This document shows positions 53,701 to 63,675 of a DNA stretch of 64,000 nucleotides, piece by piece. Under the pieces are notes generated by a model that was given only the letters and a program-made list of their open reading frames with translations, was not told the origin of the DNA and made no database searches. The stretch is from the NCBI GenBank assembly GCA_963839995.1, contig CAWIXH010000003.1:62001-126000 (forward strand). The letters are read 5' to 3'. Source of the stretch: CAWIUB01 sp963839995 (GTDB taxonomy: Bacteria > Actinomycetota > Actinomycetes > Mycobacteriales > Jatrophihabitantaceae). Position 1 is the stretch's first letter, and every line of letters begins with the position of its first letter. A program made the translations under genes and the position numbers.

Positions 53701-53988
53701 GTGGCCGATGGGCCGCTGTACGAGGTCAGGTTTCGCGCCGAGGTCGTCCTCAAAGAAGAGCACGACCTTCTCAGCCGGGAACAGCAGCGAGATGTCATCC
53801 ATCGCCTAGAAACACACCCTGAACACGGCAAGCCCCTGACTGAACTGCTCAAGGGCTGATTTCGGCACCGAATCGGCGACGTCAGCGTGGTCTACGAGAT
53901 CGACAAGGCCGCACGCGTTGTCGTGATCGTCGCCATCGGCAAGCGACGCGATTCAGAGGTATACAACATCGCGGGCAAGCGCCGCTGA
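53701..53988 (+). pseudogene. RelE/ParE-family toxin with an in-frame TGA
   Basis: GTG 53701 opens LYEVRFRAEVVLKEEHDLLS and DVIHRLETHPEHGKPLTELL, then a TGA at codon 53, then FRHRIGDVSVVYEIDKAARV and VVIVAIGKRRDSEVYNIAGK in the same frame. The end is a typical RelE core. The TGA replaces a residue just before the conserved FRxRxGDxxVxY motif; CGA (Arg) or TGG (Trp) is the likely original. As read it would be truncated and inactive. Confidence 0.78.
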
Positions 53989-54046
53989 TGTGACAGCGCC
54001 CCCCCGCCACCCATCTTCGGGTGCGCGGGGCGTTCTGCCCGTGCTG

Positions 54047-54127
54047 TCAGTCCCCAGGGTAGGCCAGCCAGGCCAGCAGGCACACGGTGATCGTGAAGGC
54101 GAGCACGATCCACCCGGCCGCGCTCAT
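54047..54127 (-). CDS. 26-aa single-pass membrane peptide
   Basis: MSAAGWIVLAFTITVCLLAW ends in LAYPGD and is one transmembrane helix. The ATG overlaps the upstream gene's TGA (TGATG), so it is translationally coupled. Short membrane peptides occur in phage lysis or superinfection modules, but nothing more can be said. Confidence 0.55.
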   Translation of the reverse strand: MSAAGWIVLAFTITVCLLAWLAYPGD

Positions 54128-54342
54128 CAGTGGAATTCCTGACCGAAGCGTTGCTCGTCGCTGCGCGAGTCGGCGACCGGCAGAGCGAGCGTCGCCGCGA
54201 CGCTGAGCACCGCATGGCAGACCGCGGTGAGCACCTCGACGATCCGTTCGGCCTCGTCCGCGCCGAGCGCGCCGATCGTATCGAGCGTCCGCTCAGCCTC
54301 CTGGTAGTGTTGGCTGGCGGGGTTACGTGATGAGGTTGGCAT
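54127..54342 (-). CDS. Small helical phage protein
   Basis: The 71-aa protein MPTSSRNPASQHYQEAERTL, then DTIGALGADEAERIVEVLTA, is mostly helical and acidic. It is the upstream partner of the 26-aa membrane peptide. These two are the only minus-strand genes of the element, perhaps an early or lysogeny-side transcript. Family unknown. Confidence 0.6.
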   Translation of the reverse strand: MPTSSRNPASQHYQEAERTLDTIGALGADEAERIVEVLTAVCHAVLSVAATLALPVADSRSDEQRFGQEFH

Positions 54343-54836
54343 AGCCGGTCCCCTGCTTCCTCAGGTGGTCGATTAGGCCCGGTCTCGTGCTCGCAACACG
54401 CGGCCGGGCCACTGGATTATGTGTTGAGCCTACGCGCGCTCTTCGATAGTCTCAACACTTATGAGTCGGGGTCCTGGCGTCACGCAGCGCGCGGCCGAGA
54501 GATACCTCGCCGGCCGGCCACGGGAGCATGCCGTAGTGCGGGCTGACGGGTCGGAGCGCCGGGTGCTGCCCTGGCCGGCTTGGGTGCACGTTTGCGTGCT
54601 GGCTTGCGCCGCGTACCACGGCCATCCCGGCAGCGACGAGTGCGCCGAGGTCACCCGCGCCGAGCTGGAAGCCGCGCGCCGCGCCGTCAAACGTCTGGAA
54701 GCCCGCGGGGTAGCCGAGACCGCCATACGACAACATCCCGAGGGCGGCAGGCAGCGGGTGCTCATGGTCCGTCCCGCGCTGACCGACGCCGAACGCGACG
54801 CCGAACGCGAATGGGAGACAGCGACAAGCCGCTCGT

Positions 54837-55901
<1,065 letters not shown>

Positions 55902-55980
55902 GGGCGGCCAGTCTACGGCCGCGAACTCTTCCGCCGCGCTCCGCCTCGCGCGCTCGAAATCCTCTGTTCCCTTCTCGTTC

Positions 55981-56044
55981 CCTCCTCGAGTTGTTCGACC
56001 ATCGGCGCGCCACAGGCCACCGTGGGTCGAACAAGTCGAGGAGG
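55981..56044. repeat. Dispersed palindrome, family 1, copy 4 (longest)
   Basis: Arms CCTCCTCGAGTTGTTCGACC and GGTCGAACAAGTCGAGGAGG match over 20 bases with one mismatch. It fills the divergent gap between ychF and rmuC, so it may be read as an operator or structural element for either. Confidence 0.85.
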
Positions 56045-56142
56045 GAAGACGGACGGGAGACGGAGGGGAGACGAGGGTTGGCGAGGGGAAGCTGGCGCGT
56101 CGCTTCGCGGAAATGTCGGCGACCGGTGTCAGCATCGGTGCC

Positions 56143-57498
56143 ATGAACCTGACCGCGGTCCTGCTCGCCGTTGCCGCCCTGCTCGTCGGGCTGGTCATGG
56201 GCTGGCTGCTGGCGCGCCAGCGGACGGACGCCGCCGTGCGCGCTGCGGACACCGAGCTGGCCCGGCTCGGCGCCGCCCTGCAGGCCGAGCGCGACGCGGC
56301 GCGGGAGCGCGAGCTGATGCAACAGCGCGGCGACGAGCGGGTGCGGGAGGCGTTCGGCGCGCTGGCCGGTGAGGCGCTGCACCGCAACAACGAGGCGTTC
56401 GTGGCGCTGGCCGAGGCACGGCTGGCCACGGCCAAGACGGCCGCCGCGGGAGAGCTGGCCCAGCGGCAGCAGGCCATCGAGGGTCTGGTGGCGCCCCTTC
56501 GCGAGTCGCTCGACCGCGTGCAGGAGCAGCTGTACCGCGTCGAGCGCGAGCGCACCGGCTCGTACTCGGCGCTGCTGGAGCAGATCGGCACGATGCGCCA
56601 GACCTCCGAGCAGCTGCGCACCGAGACGGCACAGCTGGTCACGGCGCTGCGTGCCCCCCAGGTACGCGGCCGGTGGGGTGAGCTGCAGCTCGAACGCGCA
56701 GTCGAGGCCGCGGGCATGACCGAGCACATCGACTACGTCACCCAGCCGACCGCGACGGGCGACGACGGCACGGTGCGTCCCGACCTGGTGGTGCGCCTCG
56801 TCGGCGGCAAGAACGTCGTCGTCGACTCCAAGGTCGCCTTCAGCGGATACCTCGAGGCAATGGAGGCCAAGGACGAGGCCACCCGGGCCGGACGGCTCAA
56901 GGCGCACTCCCGGCACCTGCGCGAGCACATCAATTCACTCGGTGACAAGGCGTACTGGGAGCGGTTCGCCCCGTCACCGGAGTTTGTCGTCTGCTTCGTT
57001 CCGGCCGACGCATTCCTCGACGCCGCGCTGCGGGAGGATCCCGCGCTGCTCGAGCACGCGTTCAGCCGCAACGTCGTCGTCGCCACTCCGTCGACGCTGG
57101 TGACGCTGCTGCGGACCGTCGCCTACACCTGGCGGCAGGACGCCCTTGCGGCCAACGCCGCCGAGGTGCACCGGCTCGGCCGCGAGTTGTATCAGCGCCT
57201 TTCCACGATGGGCGGGCACATCGACAAGCTGGGCCGCTCGCTCAACGGCGCGGTCGGCTCGTACAACCAGACGGTCGCGTCACTCGAGGGGCGGGTGCTG
57301 GTCACCGCGCGCAAGATGGCGGACCTGAAGGTCGTCGATCCTTCGGAGGCACTCGAAGCCCCGTCCCAGCTGACCGAGACGGCACGCTCGACCCAAGCGC
57401 CGGAGCTCACCGAGCAGCGCGTGGTCTCGCTGGCCAAGCAGCACCTGCCCATTGGCCAGGCAGAGTTGCCATCGGCATCCGAAGCATCGGGAGCGTGA
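56143..57498 (+). CDS. rmuC: DNA recombination protein RmuC
   Basis: The 451-aa protein (ATG 56143) has an N-terminal transmembrane helix (AVLLAVAALLVGLVMGWLLA), a long coiled coil (residues 30–180), and the RmuC nuclease-like domain (GRWGELQLERAVEAAGM ... VVDSKVAFSGYLEAM). In E. coli RmuC limits inversions at short repeats. It is divergent from ychF. An earlier ATG at 56113 is possible. Confidence 0.93.
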   Translation: MNLTAVLLAVAALLVGLVMGWLLARQRTDAAVRAADTELARLGAALQAERDAARERELMQQRGDERVREAFGALAGEALHRNNEAFVALAEARLATAKTAAAGELAQRQQAIEGLVAPLRESLDRVQEQLYRVERERTGSYSALLEQIGTMRQTSEQLRTETAQLVTALRAPQVRGRWGELQLERAVEAAGMTEHIDYVTQPTATGDDGTVRPDLVVRLVGGKNVVVDSKVAFSGYLEAMEAKDEATRAGRLKAHSRHLREHINSLGDKAYWERFAPSPEFVVCFVPADAFLDAALREDPALLEHAFSRNVVVATPSTLVTLLRTVAYTWRQDALAANAAEVHRLGRELYQRLSTMGGHIDKLGRSLNGAVGSYNQTVASLEGRVLVTARKMADLKVVDPSEALEAPSQLTETARSTQAPELTEQRVVSLAKQHLPIGQAELPSASEASGA

Positions 57499-57694
57499 GG
57501 CGGGACGCGGTGTTCGCCCGCAAGGCACGCATTCGGTCTGTGTTTGACCGCAATCGCTCAGCTTCGCGCGGTACCGTTTGGGCAATGTCCCGGACAGCTC
57601 TAGGCGGTTGGCAGCCCGTGATGGCGCGACGCTCGCCTTCCCGAATCGGTCTGGTCCGCGGCCGCATTCGCCAACAGCGAAGGAGCGCCCCCTG

Positions 57695-58345
57695 GTGAAC
57701 GCGCCCGCCTGGTCAGGTGAGCCGCAGGGCGGCGGGTACTCCGGATCGTCAGGTCAGTGGTCCGACGAAGGCTGGGATGCGCCGACGCACGTCAAGTCCG
57801 CCTCGGCCGACCCGGTGGCCAGCTACCCGGCCACACCGAGCTATGGCGAGCCGGCGAGCTACCCCGGCCCGCCGACGTATCAGCCGGTCACCAGTCCGGA
57901 CAGCACACCTCGCGTCACGGCAGCCGACGCGTTCATCTCACGCAGCGCGACCCGCGCGGCGGCCCGGGCCAGCACGCGCGAACGGGGCATCGCCGGCTGG
58001 CAGGCGGTGCTCGTCCTCATCGCCATCGCGGGTCTCGGCGGCGTGTTCGATCTAGTACGTGGTTCGTCGGTCAAGGGCGGATTCAACATCGCGCTGATCG
58101 TCGCGGCGATCGTGGCGATATTGATCGTGCGGCGCAGCGAGATGTTCCCGGTCCTGGTCGCTCCGCCGCTGGTCTACTTCGTCGCGTCGGCCGGTCTGCT
58201 CTACATCCGCTCCAGCGGGCTGCACGACCGTTCGCGACTGCTCGACGCAGCCATCAACTGGCTGGTCTATGGCTTCCCGGCCATCGCTGGAGCCACCGCA
58301 GCCGTGTTGATCATCGGCGGGGCGAGAATGCTGCTGCGCCGCTGA
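57695..58345 (+). CDS. DUF6542-like membrane protein
   Basis: From GTG 57695 the protein has 216 aa: a proline/serine-rich disordered N-terminus (QGGGYSGSSGQWSDEG) and a C-terminal domain of about four helices (GWQAVLVLIAIAGLGGVFDL, NIALIVAAIVAILIVRRSEM, VLVAPPLVYFVASAGLLYI, INWLVYGFPAIAGATAAVLI). The layout matches actinobacterial DUF6542 proteins found beside ispH. It converges on ispH. Function unknown. Confidence 0.8.
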   Translation: MNAPAWSGEPQGGGYSGSSGQWSDEGWDAPTHVKSASADPVASYPATPSYGEPASYPGPPTYQPVTSPDSTPRVTAADAFISRSATRAAARASTRERGIAGWQAVLVLIAIAGLGGVFDLVRGSSVKGGFNIALIVAAIVAILIVRRSEMFPVLVAPPLVYFVASAGLLYIRSSGLHDRSRLLDAAINWLVYGFPAIAGATAAVLIIGGARMLLRR

Positions 58346-58351
58346 GCCCAA

Positions 58352-59362
58352 TCAGCGGTTGTGGTTGATCGTCTTGAGATCGCGGCGCAGCTCCTGCGGC
58401 AGCGCGAACGTCAGCCGCTCCTCGGTGTGGCTCACTTCTTCCAGGTCGGCGTAGCCGTGTTCGGCCAGCCATCGGACGACCTCGGTCACCAGGATCTCGG
58501 GCACCGACGCCCCCGACGACAAACCGACCGAGGTAACGCCCGCGAGCCACGCCGGGTCGATGAGGGTCGCGTTCTCGATCAGGTGGGCCGCCCGGGCACC
58601 GGACGCCAGCGCCACCTCGACCATGCGCACCGAGTTGGAGGAATTCGCCGATCCGACGACCAGGAACAACTGCACCCGCGGGGCGATCACCTTCACGGCG
58701 GCCTGCCGGTTCTGCGTCGCGTAGCAGATGTCATCGCTTGGCGGGGACTCGAGTAACGGGAACCGCTCACGTAGCTCGTCGACCGTCTGCATCGTCTCGT
58801 CCAACGACAAGGTCGTCTGCGAGAGCCAGACCACCTTGGCCGGGTCACGAACCTCGGTGCTGGCCACACCGTGCGGACCGTCGACGAGCGTGATGTGCTC
58901 CGGTGCCTCGCCCGTCGTCCCGACGACCTCCTCATGGCCCTCGTGGCCGATCAACAGGATGTCGTAGCCTTCGGCGGCGAACCGGCGTGCCTCGTTGTGC
59001 ACCTTGGTCACTAGCGGGCACGTAGCATCGATCGTCTTGAGCTGACGCCGCTGGGCCTCGGCGTGCACCTCCGGAGCGACGCCGTGGGCGCTGAATACCA
59101 CGATCGCACCCTCAGGGACCTCCTCGGTCTCCTCCACGAAGATCGCGCCACTCCGCTCCAGCGCATCGACCACGTGCAGGTTGTGCACGATCTGCTTGCG
59201 GACGTAGACGGGGGGACCGTAATGGTCCAGCGCCTGCTCGACCGTTTGCACGGCGCGGTCGACGCCCGCGCAATATCCGCGGGGCTTCGCGAGCAAGACC
59301 CGTCCGGCAGGCCGCGCTCTGGCTGCTGGCGAGCCGAGCGTGCTGGCCTGCGAATTCGTCAT
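58352..59362 (-). CDS. ispH: 4-hydroxy-3-methylbut-2-enyl diphosphate reductase
   Basis: IspH is the last enzyme of the MEP isoprenoid pathway, a 4Fe-4S enzyme giving IPP and DMAPP. The three cluster cysteines are C31 (PRGYCAGVDRAV), C115 (DATCPLVTKVH) and C213 (DDICYATQNRQ); the catalytic Glu/His residues are in EGHEEVVGT. The 336-aa length is normal. The ATG at 59362 is chosen; about 10 residues at the N-terminus are variable. It is divergent from the lipid-droplet gene. Confidence 0.96.
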   Translation of the reverse strand: MTNSQASTLGSPAARARPAGRVLLAKPRGYCAGVDRAVQTVEQALDHYGPPVYVRKQIVHNLHVVDALERSGAIFVEETEEVPEGAIVVFSAHGVAPEVHAEAQRRQLKTIDATCPLVTKVHNEARRFAAEGYDILLIGHEGHEEVVGTTGEAPEHITLVDGPHGVASTEVRDPAKVVWLSQTTLSLDETMQTVDELRERFPLLESPPSDDICYATQNRQAAVKVIAPRVQLFLVVGSANSSNSVRMVEVALASGARAAHLIENATLIDPAWLAGVTSVGLSSGASVPEILVTEVVRWLAEHGYADLEEVSHTEERLTFALPQELRRDLKTINHNR

Positions 59363-59438
59363 GCCTCGATGGTACGGATGCGCGGTGAGCGAACGAGCAT
59401 CGCAGGCGCGCCAGCGCCGAGCTTGTGCGGGGTCCCTG

Positions 59439-59459
59439 CGAAATCGCGAAGCGATTTCG
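59439..59459. repeat. Perfect hairpin in the ispH upstream region
   Basis: CGAAATCGC and GCGATTTCG are perfect 9-bp arms around a GAA loop, between ispH and the lipid-droplet gene. It could be a hairpin in either transcript or a protein site. Confidence 0.6.
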
Positions 59460-59547
59460 TGGGGTGCAGGTGCGGAACGAGCGGCCGAGAGCGCTTGCGC
59501 GAAGAGGCGAGAGCAATGAGGACCGCATGGTGGAGGGACGCGACGTG

Positions 59548-60006
59548 ATGCGGCACGCTGGTGGCATGTCGCAGCTACCCAGCCTGCTGCGGGCCGCTCT
59601 GGGTCTGGTCGTCACCACGATCGACAACGCCCGCACGCTGCCAGCCAAGATCATCGAGTTGCCGGTCCTCGCGGTAAGTACCGCGTTGCAGGCATCATTG
59701 CGCGCCCAGCAACGCTACGCGGAGCTGGAGATGCGCGGGGACGAGCTGCTCGGGCGATTGCGCCCAGCCCCAGACGAAGCGCCCGAGTGGGCCACGTTCG
59801 ACGAGCCACCCTCGGCAAACGGCCGGGCGGTCCCATCGGCCATTGCGCCGCCCGCTACGCCAGCACCGCCACAGACCCAGGCACCGAGGCAGGCGGCCGC
59901 GGCTGCGCCCGCCGAGCACGCACCTGCCAAGAAACCTCCGGCCAAGACGGCCCGCAAAGCGGCCGGGAAGCCCGCGGCGGTACAGCAGAGCACACCCGAG
60001 CGCTGA
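59548..60006 (+). CDS. Lipid-droplet-associated protein (Rv1109c-like)
   Basis: The protein (152 aa from ATG 59548, or 146 aa from ATG 59566) has a hydrophobic N-terminal half (MSQLPSLLRAALGLVVTTID then PVLAVSTALQASLRAQQRYA) and an alanine/proline/lysine-rich tail (KKPPAKTARKAAGKPAA). This matches the small actinobacterial proteins between ispH and xseA that are annotated as lipid-droplet associated. A GGAGGG site 10 bases before 59548 supports the first ATG. Its stop overlaps the xseA start (TGATG). Confidence 0.8.
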   Translation: MRHAGGMSQLPSLLRAALGLVVTTIDNARTLPAKIIELPVLAVSTALQASLRAQQRYAELEMRGDELLGRLRPAPDEAPEWATFDEPPSANGRAVPSAIAPPATPAPPQTQAPRQAAAAAPAEHAPAKKPPAKTARKAAGKPAAVQQSTPER

Positions 60007-61202
60007 TGGCCAAGCTGGACTCGTCGCCGGAGCATCCGGTCCCGGTCCGGGTCGTAGCGCAACGCATCGGCGGCTGGATCGCCAGGCTCGGCGAGATCTG
60101 GGTCGAAGGGCAGGTCGCGCAGCTCACCCGCCGCCCTGGGCTTGCCACGCAGTTCCTAACCCTGCGCGACACCGATGCCAACATCTCACTGATCGTGACG
60201 TGCGCTCGAGGGGTGCTCGGTGAGGACGTGCGGGAGGGCGCCCGAATCGTCGCCCTGGCCCGACCGGACTTCTACCTCGAACGCGGCACACTCAGCCTGC
60301 GGGCCACCCAGATTCGTCAGGTGGGGCTCGGCGAGTTGCTCGCCCGGCTCGAGGCGCTGCGCCGCCTGCTCGCCGCCGAAGGTCTTTTCGCCGCCGAACG
60401 CAAGCGTTCACTGCCGTTCCTCCCGCGCTGTGTGGGGCTGATCAGCGGCCGGGCGAGCGCCGCCGAACGCGATGTCGTCGAAAACGCGCGCAGACGGCTT
60501 CCGGCAAGCCGGTTCCGGATCGAGAGCGTTGCGACGCAAGGCACGTCCGCGGTCAGCGAGGTGGTCGCCGCGTTACAGCGGCTGGACACCGATGACGAGG
60601 TGGACGTGATCGTAATCGCGCGCGGCGGCGGCAGCGTCGAGGACCTGCTCCCGTTCAGCAACGAGACGCTGCTGCGTGCGGTGGCTGCCTGCCGAACGCC
60701 CGTGGTCAGCGCGATCGGGCACGAGAGCGACCAGCCGTTGCTCGACCTGGTCGCGGACGTCGCGGCGTCGACGCCGACCGATGCCGCGAAGCTGATCGTC
60801 CCGGATCTCGCCGGTGAGCTGCGCGCAGTGCGGGAGCTGCGCGCCCGGTCCAGAACAAGCATCCGTCGCCGGCTGCTGGCCGAGACCGAGCTGATGACCG
60901 GCCTGCCGCACCGACTACGGCACGCGATCCGAGCACGGCTCGAGCAGGCGCAGCACGACGTCGACGCGCAGCGCGACCGTGCACGCCGCCGATTGACGGC
61001 TCTGCTCTCCGCGGCAACCAACGAGGTGGACCACATCCGCGCCCGGGTTCGCACGTTATCGCCACAATCGACGCTGCAGCGGGGATACGCGGTCGTCCGG
61101 CGGCCGGACGGGGCCGTGGTGCGCGCACCCGCGCAGGCTGTTGGGCGCTTGCGCGTCCGCGTGGCCGAGGGGGAGTTCAGCGCCGCTAGGGTCAATTCAT
61201 GA
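60006..61202 (+). CDS. xseA: Exodeoxyribonuclease VII large subunit
   Basis: This 398-aa catalytic subunit has an N-terminal OB-fold (IGGWIARLGEIWVEGQVAQL) and the XseA catalytic core with GLISGRASAAERDVVENARR and the IVIARGGGSVEDLLPFSNE motif containing active-site residues. The ATG at 60006 overlaps the upstream stop. It ends in an ATGA overlap with xseB. The complex degrades single-stranded DNA to short oligonucleotides. Confidence 0.96.
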   Translation: MAKLDSSPEHPVPVRVVAQRIGGWIARLGEIWVEGQVAQLTRRPGLATQFLTLRDTDANISLIVTCARGVLGEDVREGARIVALARPDFYLERGTLSLRATQIRQVGLGELLARLEALRRLLAAEGLFAAERKRSLPFLPRCVGLISGRASAAERDVVENARRRLPASRFRIESVATQGTSAVSEVVAALQRLDTDDEVDVIVIARGGGSVEDLLPFSNETLLRAVAACRTPVVSAIGHESDQPLLDLVADVAASTPTDAAKLIVPDLAGELRAVRELRARSRTSIRRRLLAETELMTGLPHRLRHAIRARLEQAQHDVDAQRDRARRRLTALLSAATNEVDHIRARVRTLSPQSTLQRGYAVVRRPDGAVVRAPAQAVGRLRVRVAEGEFSAARVNS

Positions 61203-61426
61203 ACGACGGGCCGAGCTACGAGCAGGCGCGAGCGGAGCTCGGCGAGATCGTCCGGCAGCTCGAGTCGGGCGGGCAGACGCTGGAAGAGTCGCTGGCCTTG
61301 TGGCAGCGCGGCGAGGATCTCGCTGCGATCTGCCAGCGATGGCTCGACGGCGCCACGGCCCGGCTCGACGGCGCGATCGCGGCCCGCGAGACCGGTTCCG
61401 ATGCCAGCGCGGAAACGACCGAGTAG
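61199..61426 (+). CDS. xseB: Exodeoxyribonuclease VII small subunit
   Basis: The 75-aa helical subunit has SYEQARAELGEIVRQLESGG and TLEESLALWQRGEDLAAICQ, the family signature. It starts inside the last codons of xseA (ATGA), ensuring coupled synthesis of the two subunits. Confidence 0.95.
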   Translation: MNDGPSYEQARAELGEIVRQLESGGQTLEESLALWQRGEDLAAICQRWLDGATARLDGAIAARETGSDASAETTE

Positions 61427-61437
61427 CCGGCCTTTCT

Positions 61438-63675
61438 GTGGAAGCCGCCCAGCCTGCGGAGTCCGTCGTCGCACTGATCCGGCGCCACGACCCGAACGGG
61501 TACGCGCTGCAGCGCGCGATCCGTGCGGCCATCGTCATCCCGGTGGCGTTCGCCATCGCGTCTCAGGTGATCGGCGACAGCCAGGTCGCAACGTTCGCCG
61601 CGTTCGGGTCGTTCGCGTTGCTGCTGTTCGTCGATTTTCCCGGCAGCCGCGCCGGCCGATTCGGTAGCTACCTGTTACTGGCGCTGGTCGGCGCGGCGCT
61701 GATCACGCTCGGCTCGCTCGCGTCCAGTCGGGCGTGGGTGGCCACCGTGAGCATGGCGGTCATCGGGTTCGCGGTGCTGTTCGCCGGAGTGGTGAGCGCG
61801 GCAACCGCGGCAGCGGGTCGGGCGGCGCTGCTCACGTTCATCCTGCCGGTGACCCTGCCCGCGGACGCGGGCGACATCCCGCTGCGGCTCGGCGGGTGGG
61901 GGCTTGCGGTGGCGTTCAGCGTCCCGGCGGCCCTGCTGCTCTGGCCACCGCGTGAGCACGACGCGCTTCGGGCGCGGGCCGCCGCCGTGTGCGCGGCCCT
62001 CGCCAACTCGCTGGACGCGCGCCTGTCGGCGCTCGCCGTGCACGACGCAGCGCAGGCCAGCCGGGACACGCTGACGGACCTGCGATCGACCTTTCGCGGC
62101 ACGACTTTTCGACCGGTCGGGCTGACCACCGGCAGCCGGGCCCTGGTCCGACTGGTCGACGAGCTCGAATGGCTGCATTCGATCATCGCGCAAACCGACC
62201 CTGCCGAGGTGCCCCAGTGGCCCCAGCTCGCCCGTGAGGTCTGCGCCGCCGCGACCGGGGTGCTCCGGGCGAGCGCCGAGGGCCTGCGGATGCCACCGGC
62301 GCAGGCCGCCGCACCGCTGCGCGTGGCGCTGGCCGACCTGGAAGCCACCCGCCCGGCAGTCGTCCGGGCAACCCGGGCCGGGCTGACCTCGGCAGACGGC
62401 GTACACGGCCCGTATCAGGCGCATGAGATCGCGTACGCCGCAAGCCTGGTCGGCACTACCGTCAGCTGGGCAGTGGCCGCGGACGCGCGCCCGCTACTAG
62501 CCACGCTGCTAGGCAGACGCCCGGTGTCCGACTTGCTCGGGCCGCTCGTGCCGGCTGGGCGACTCATCTCCGATCACATCGAATGGCACTCGGTCTGGCT
62601 GCGGAACAGCATTCGTGGCGCCGTCGGGTTGAGCGCGGCCGTGTTATTGGCTCAGCTGACCGGTGCGCAGCACGCGTTCTGGGTCGTCCTCGGGGCCTTG
62701 TCGGTGCTGCGATCCAACGCGCTGTCGACGGGGTCGACGGTCCTGCGCGCGGTCCTCGGGACCGCGGCCGGCTTCCTCGTCGGCGGACTGCTGGTGTTCG
62801 TCATCGGCACGGATTCCGCCGTCTTGTGGGCTTTGCTGCCGGTCGCGGTGCTGTTCGCCGGGTTCGCTCCGGAGGCGATCTCCTTCGCCGTCGGGCAGGC
62901 CGGGTTCACGGTGGTCGTCCTGATCCTGTTCAACATCATCCAGCCGACCGGCTGGCGGGTCGGTCTGGTACGGATCGAGGACGTCGTACTCGGCTGCGCC
63001 GCAAGCCTCGCGGTGGGCCTGCTGTTCTGGCCGCGCGGCGCGGCAGGAGCTATCGGCACCGCGTTGAGCGAGGCCTACCGCGCGGGTGCGGACTACCTGC
63101 GAGCCGCGGTAGACCACGCCGTGCACCGCGGCTCGGGTTCCGTCGACGGTTTGTCCGCGTCCTTGGCGGCGGCGCACCGCATGGACGATGCGCTGCGGCA
63201 ATACCTCGCCGAACGGGGGGCCAAGAACGTCGACCTCGTGCAGCTCACCAAGGCGCTCAACGGGGCGACCCGGCTGCGTCTGGCCGGACAGGCCATCGCC
63301 GGGCTGCCCGGGCAGGACCCCCTGGTCGATACGGCCCCGTTCGCCGGGGCGAACGACCTGCTGAGCGGCCGCGCCGTCGCTGTGCACGCCTGGTATTCGG
63401 CCGTCGCGGACACCCTGGACCCACGCCGTCGCGGGGCCTCGGTGTATCCGCCGACCCAATGGGCCAACGAGCCGTCCGTCCATGACACGCTGCGCCGCGA
63501 GTTGCTCGCCTCATGTCCGCCCGACGACGAGCACGTCGAGCATGCGCGGCTGCTGCTGTGGGCCGCCCTGTACCTGCACGACCTTCAGGTGCTCGAACCA
63601 CAGCTGGCACCGGCGATCAGCGCGATAGCTGCCGAGCCCACGAGGCAGGCCAGCTCTGCCAAGATGAGCCGATGA
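61438..63675 (+). CDS. FUSC-family inner-membrane protein
   Basis: This 745-aa protein (GTG 61438) has an N-terminal group of about six membrane helices (AIRAAIVIPVAFAIASQVIG onward), a cytoplasmic region of about 300 residues, a second helix group (GAVGLSAAVLLAQLTGAQHA onward), and a helical C-terminus. This is the FUSC/AaeB-YccS arrangement of aromatic-acid and fusaric-acid exporters. It ends in an ATGA overlap with glpX, so it belongs to the same operon. Substrate unknown. Confidence 0.88.
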   Translation: MEAAQPAESVVALIRRHDPNGYALQRAIRAAIVIPVAFAIASQVIGDSQVATFAAFGSFALLLFVDFPGSRAGRFGSYLLLALVGAALITLGSLASSRAWVATVSMAVIGFAVLFAGVVSAATAAAGRAALLTFILPVTLPADAGDIPLRLGGWGLAVAFSVPAALLLWPPREHDALRARAAAVCAALANSLDARLSALAVHDAAQASRDTLTDLRSTFRGTTFRPVGLTTGSRALVRLVDELEWLHSIIAQTDPAEVPQWPQLAREVCAAATGVLRASAEGLRMPPAQAAAPLRVALADLEATRPAVVRATRAGLTSADGVHGPYQAHEIAYAASLVGTTVSWAVAADARPLLATLLGRRPVSDLLGPLVPAGRLISDHIEWHSVWLRNSIRGAVGLSAAVLLAQLTGAQHAFWVVLGALSVLRSNALSTGSTVLRAVLGTAAGFLVGGLLVFVIGTDSAVLWALLPVAVLFAGFAPEAISFAVGQAGFTVVVLILFNIIQPTGWRVGLVRIEDVVLGCAASLAVGLLFWPRGAAGAIGTALSEAYRAGADYLRAAVDHAVHRGSGSVDGLSASLAAAHRMDDALRQYLAERGAKNVDLVQLTKALNGATRLRLAGQAIAGLPGQDPLVDTAPFAGANDLLSGRAVAVHAWYSAVADTLDPRRRGASVYPPTQWANEPSVHDTLRRELLASCPPDDEHVEHARLLLWAALYLHDLQVLEPQLAPAISAIAAEPTRQASSAKMSR

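Noticed and set aside
50126..53988. TGA codons as selenocysteine or a changed genetic code in the element
   Set aside because: No SECIS-like structure or selenoprotein gene is seen, a TAA stop also occurs, and frameshifts are present in the same genes, so decay is the simpler reading.
55905..56729. 275-residue N-terminal extension of YchF and a long upstream extension of RmuC
   Set aside because: Each runs across the divergent gene of the other. The family starts MALTIGIVGLPNVG and MNLTAV fit known lengths.
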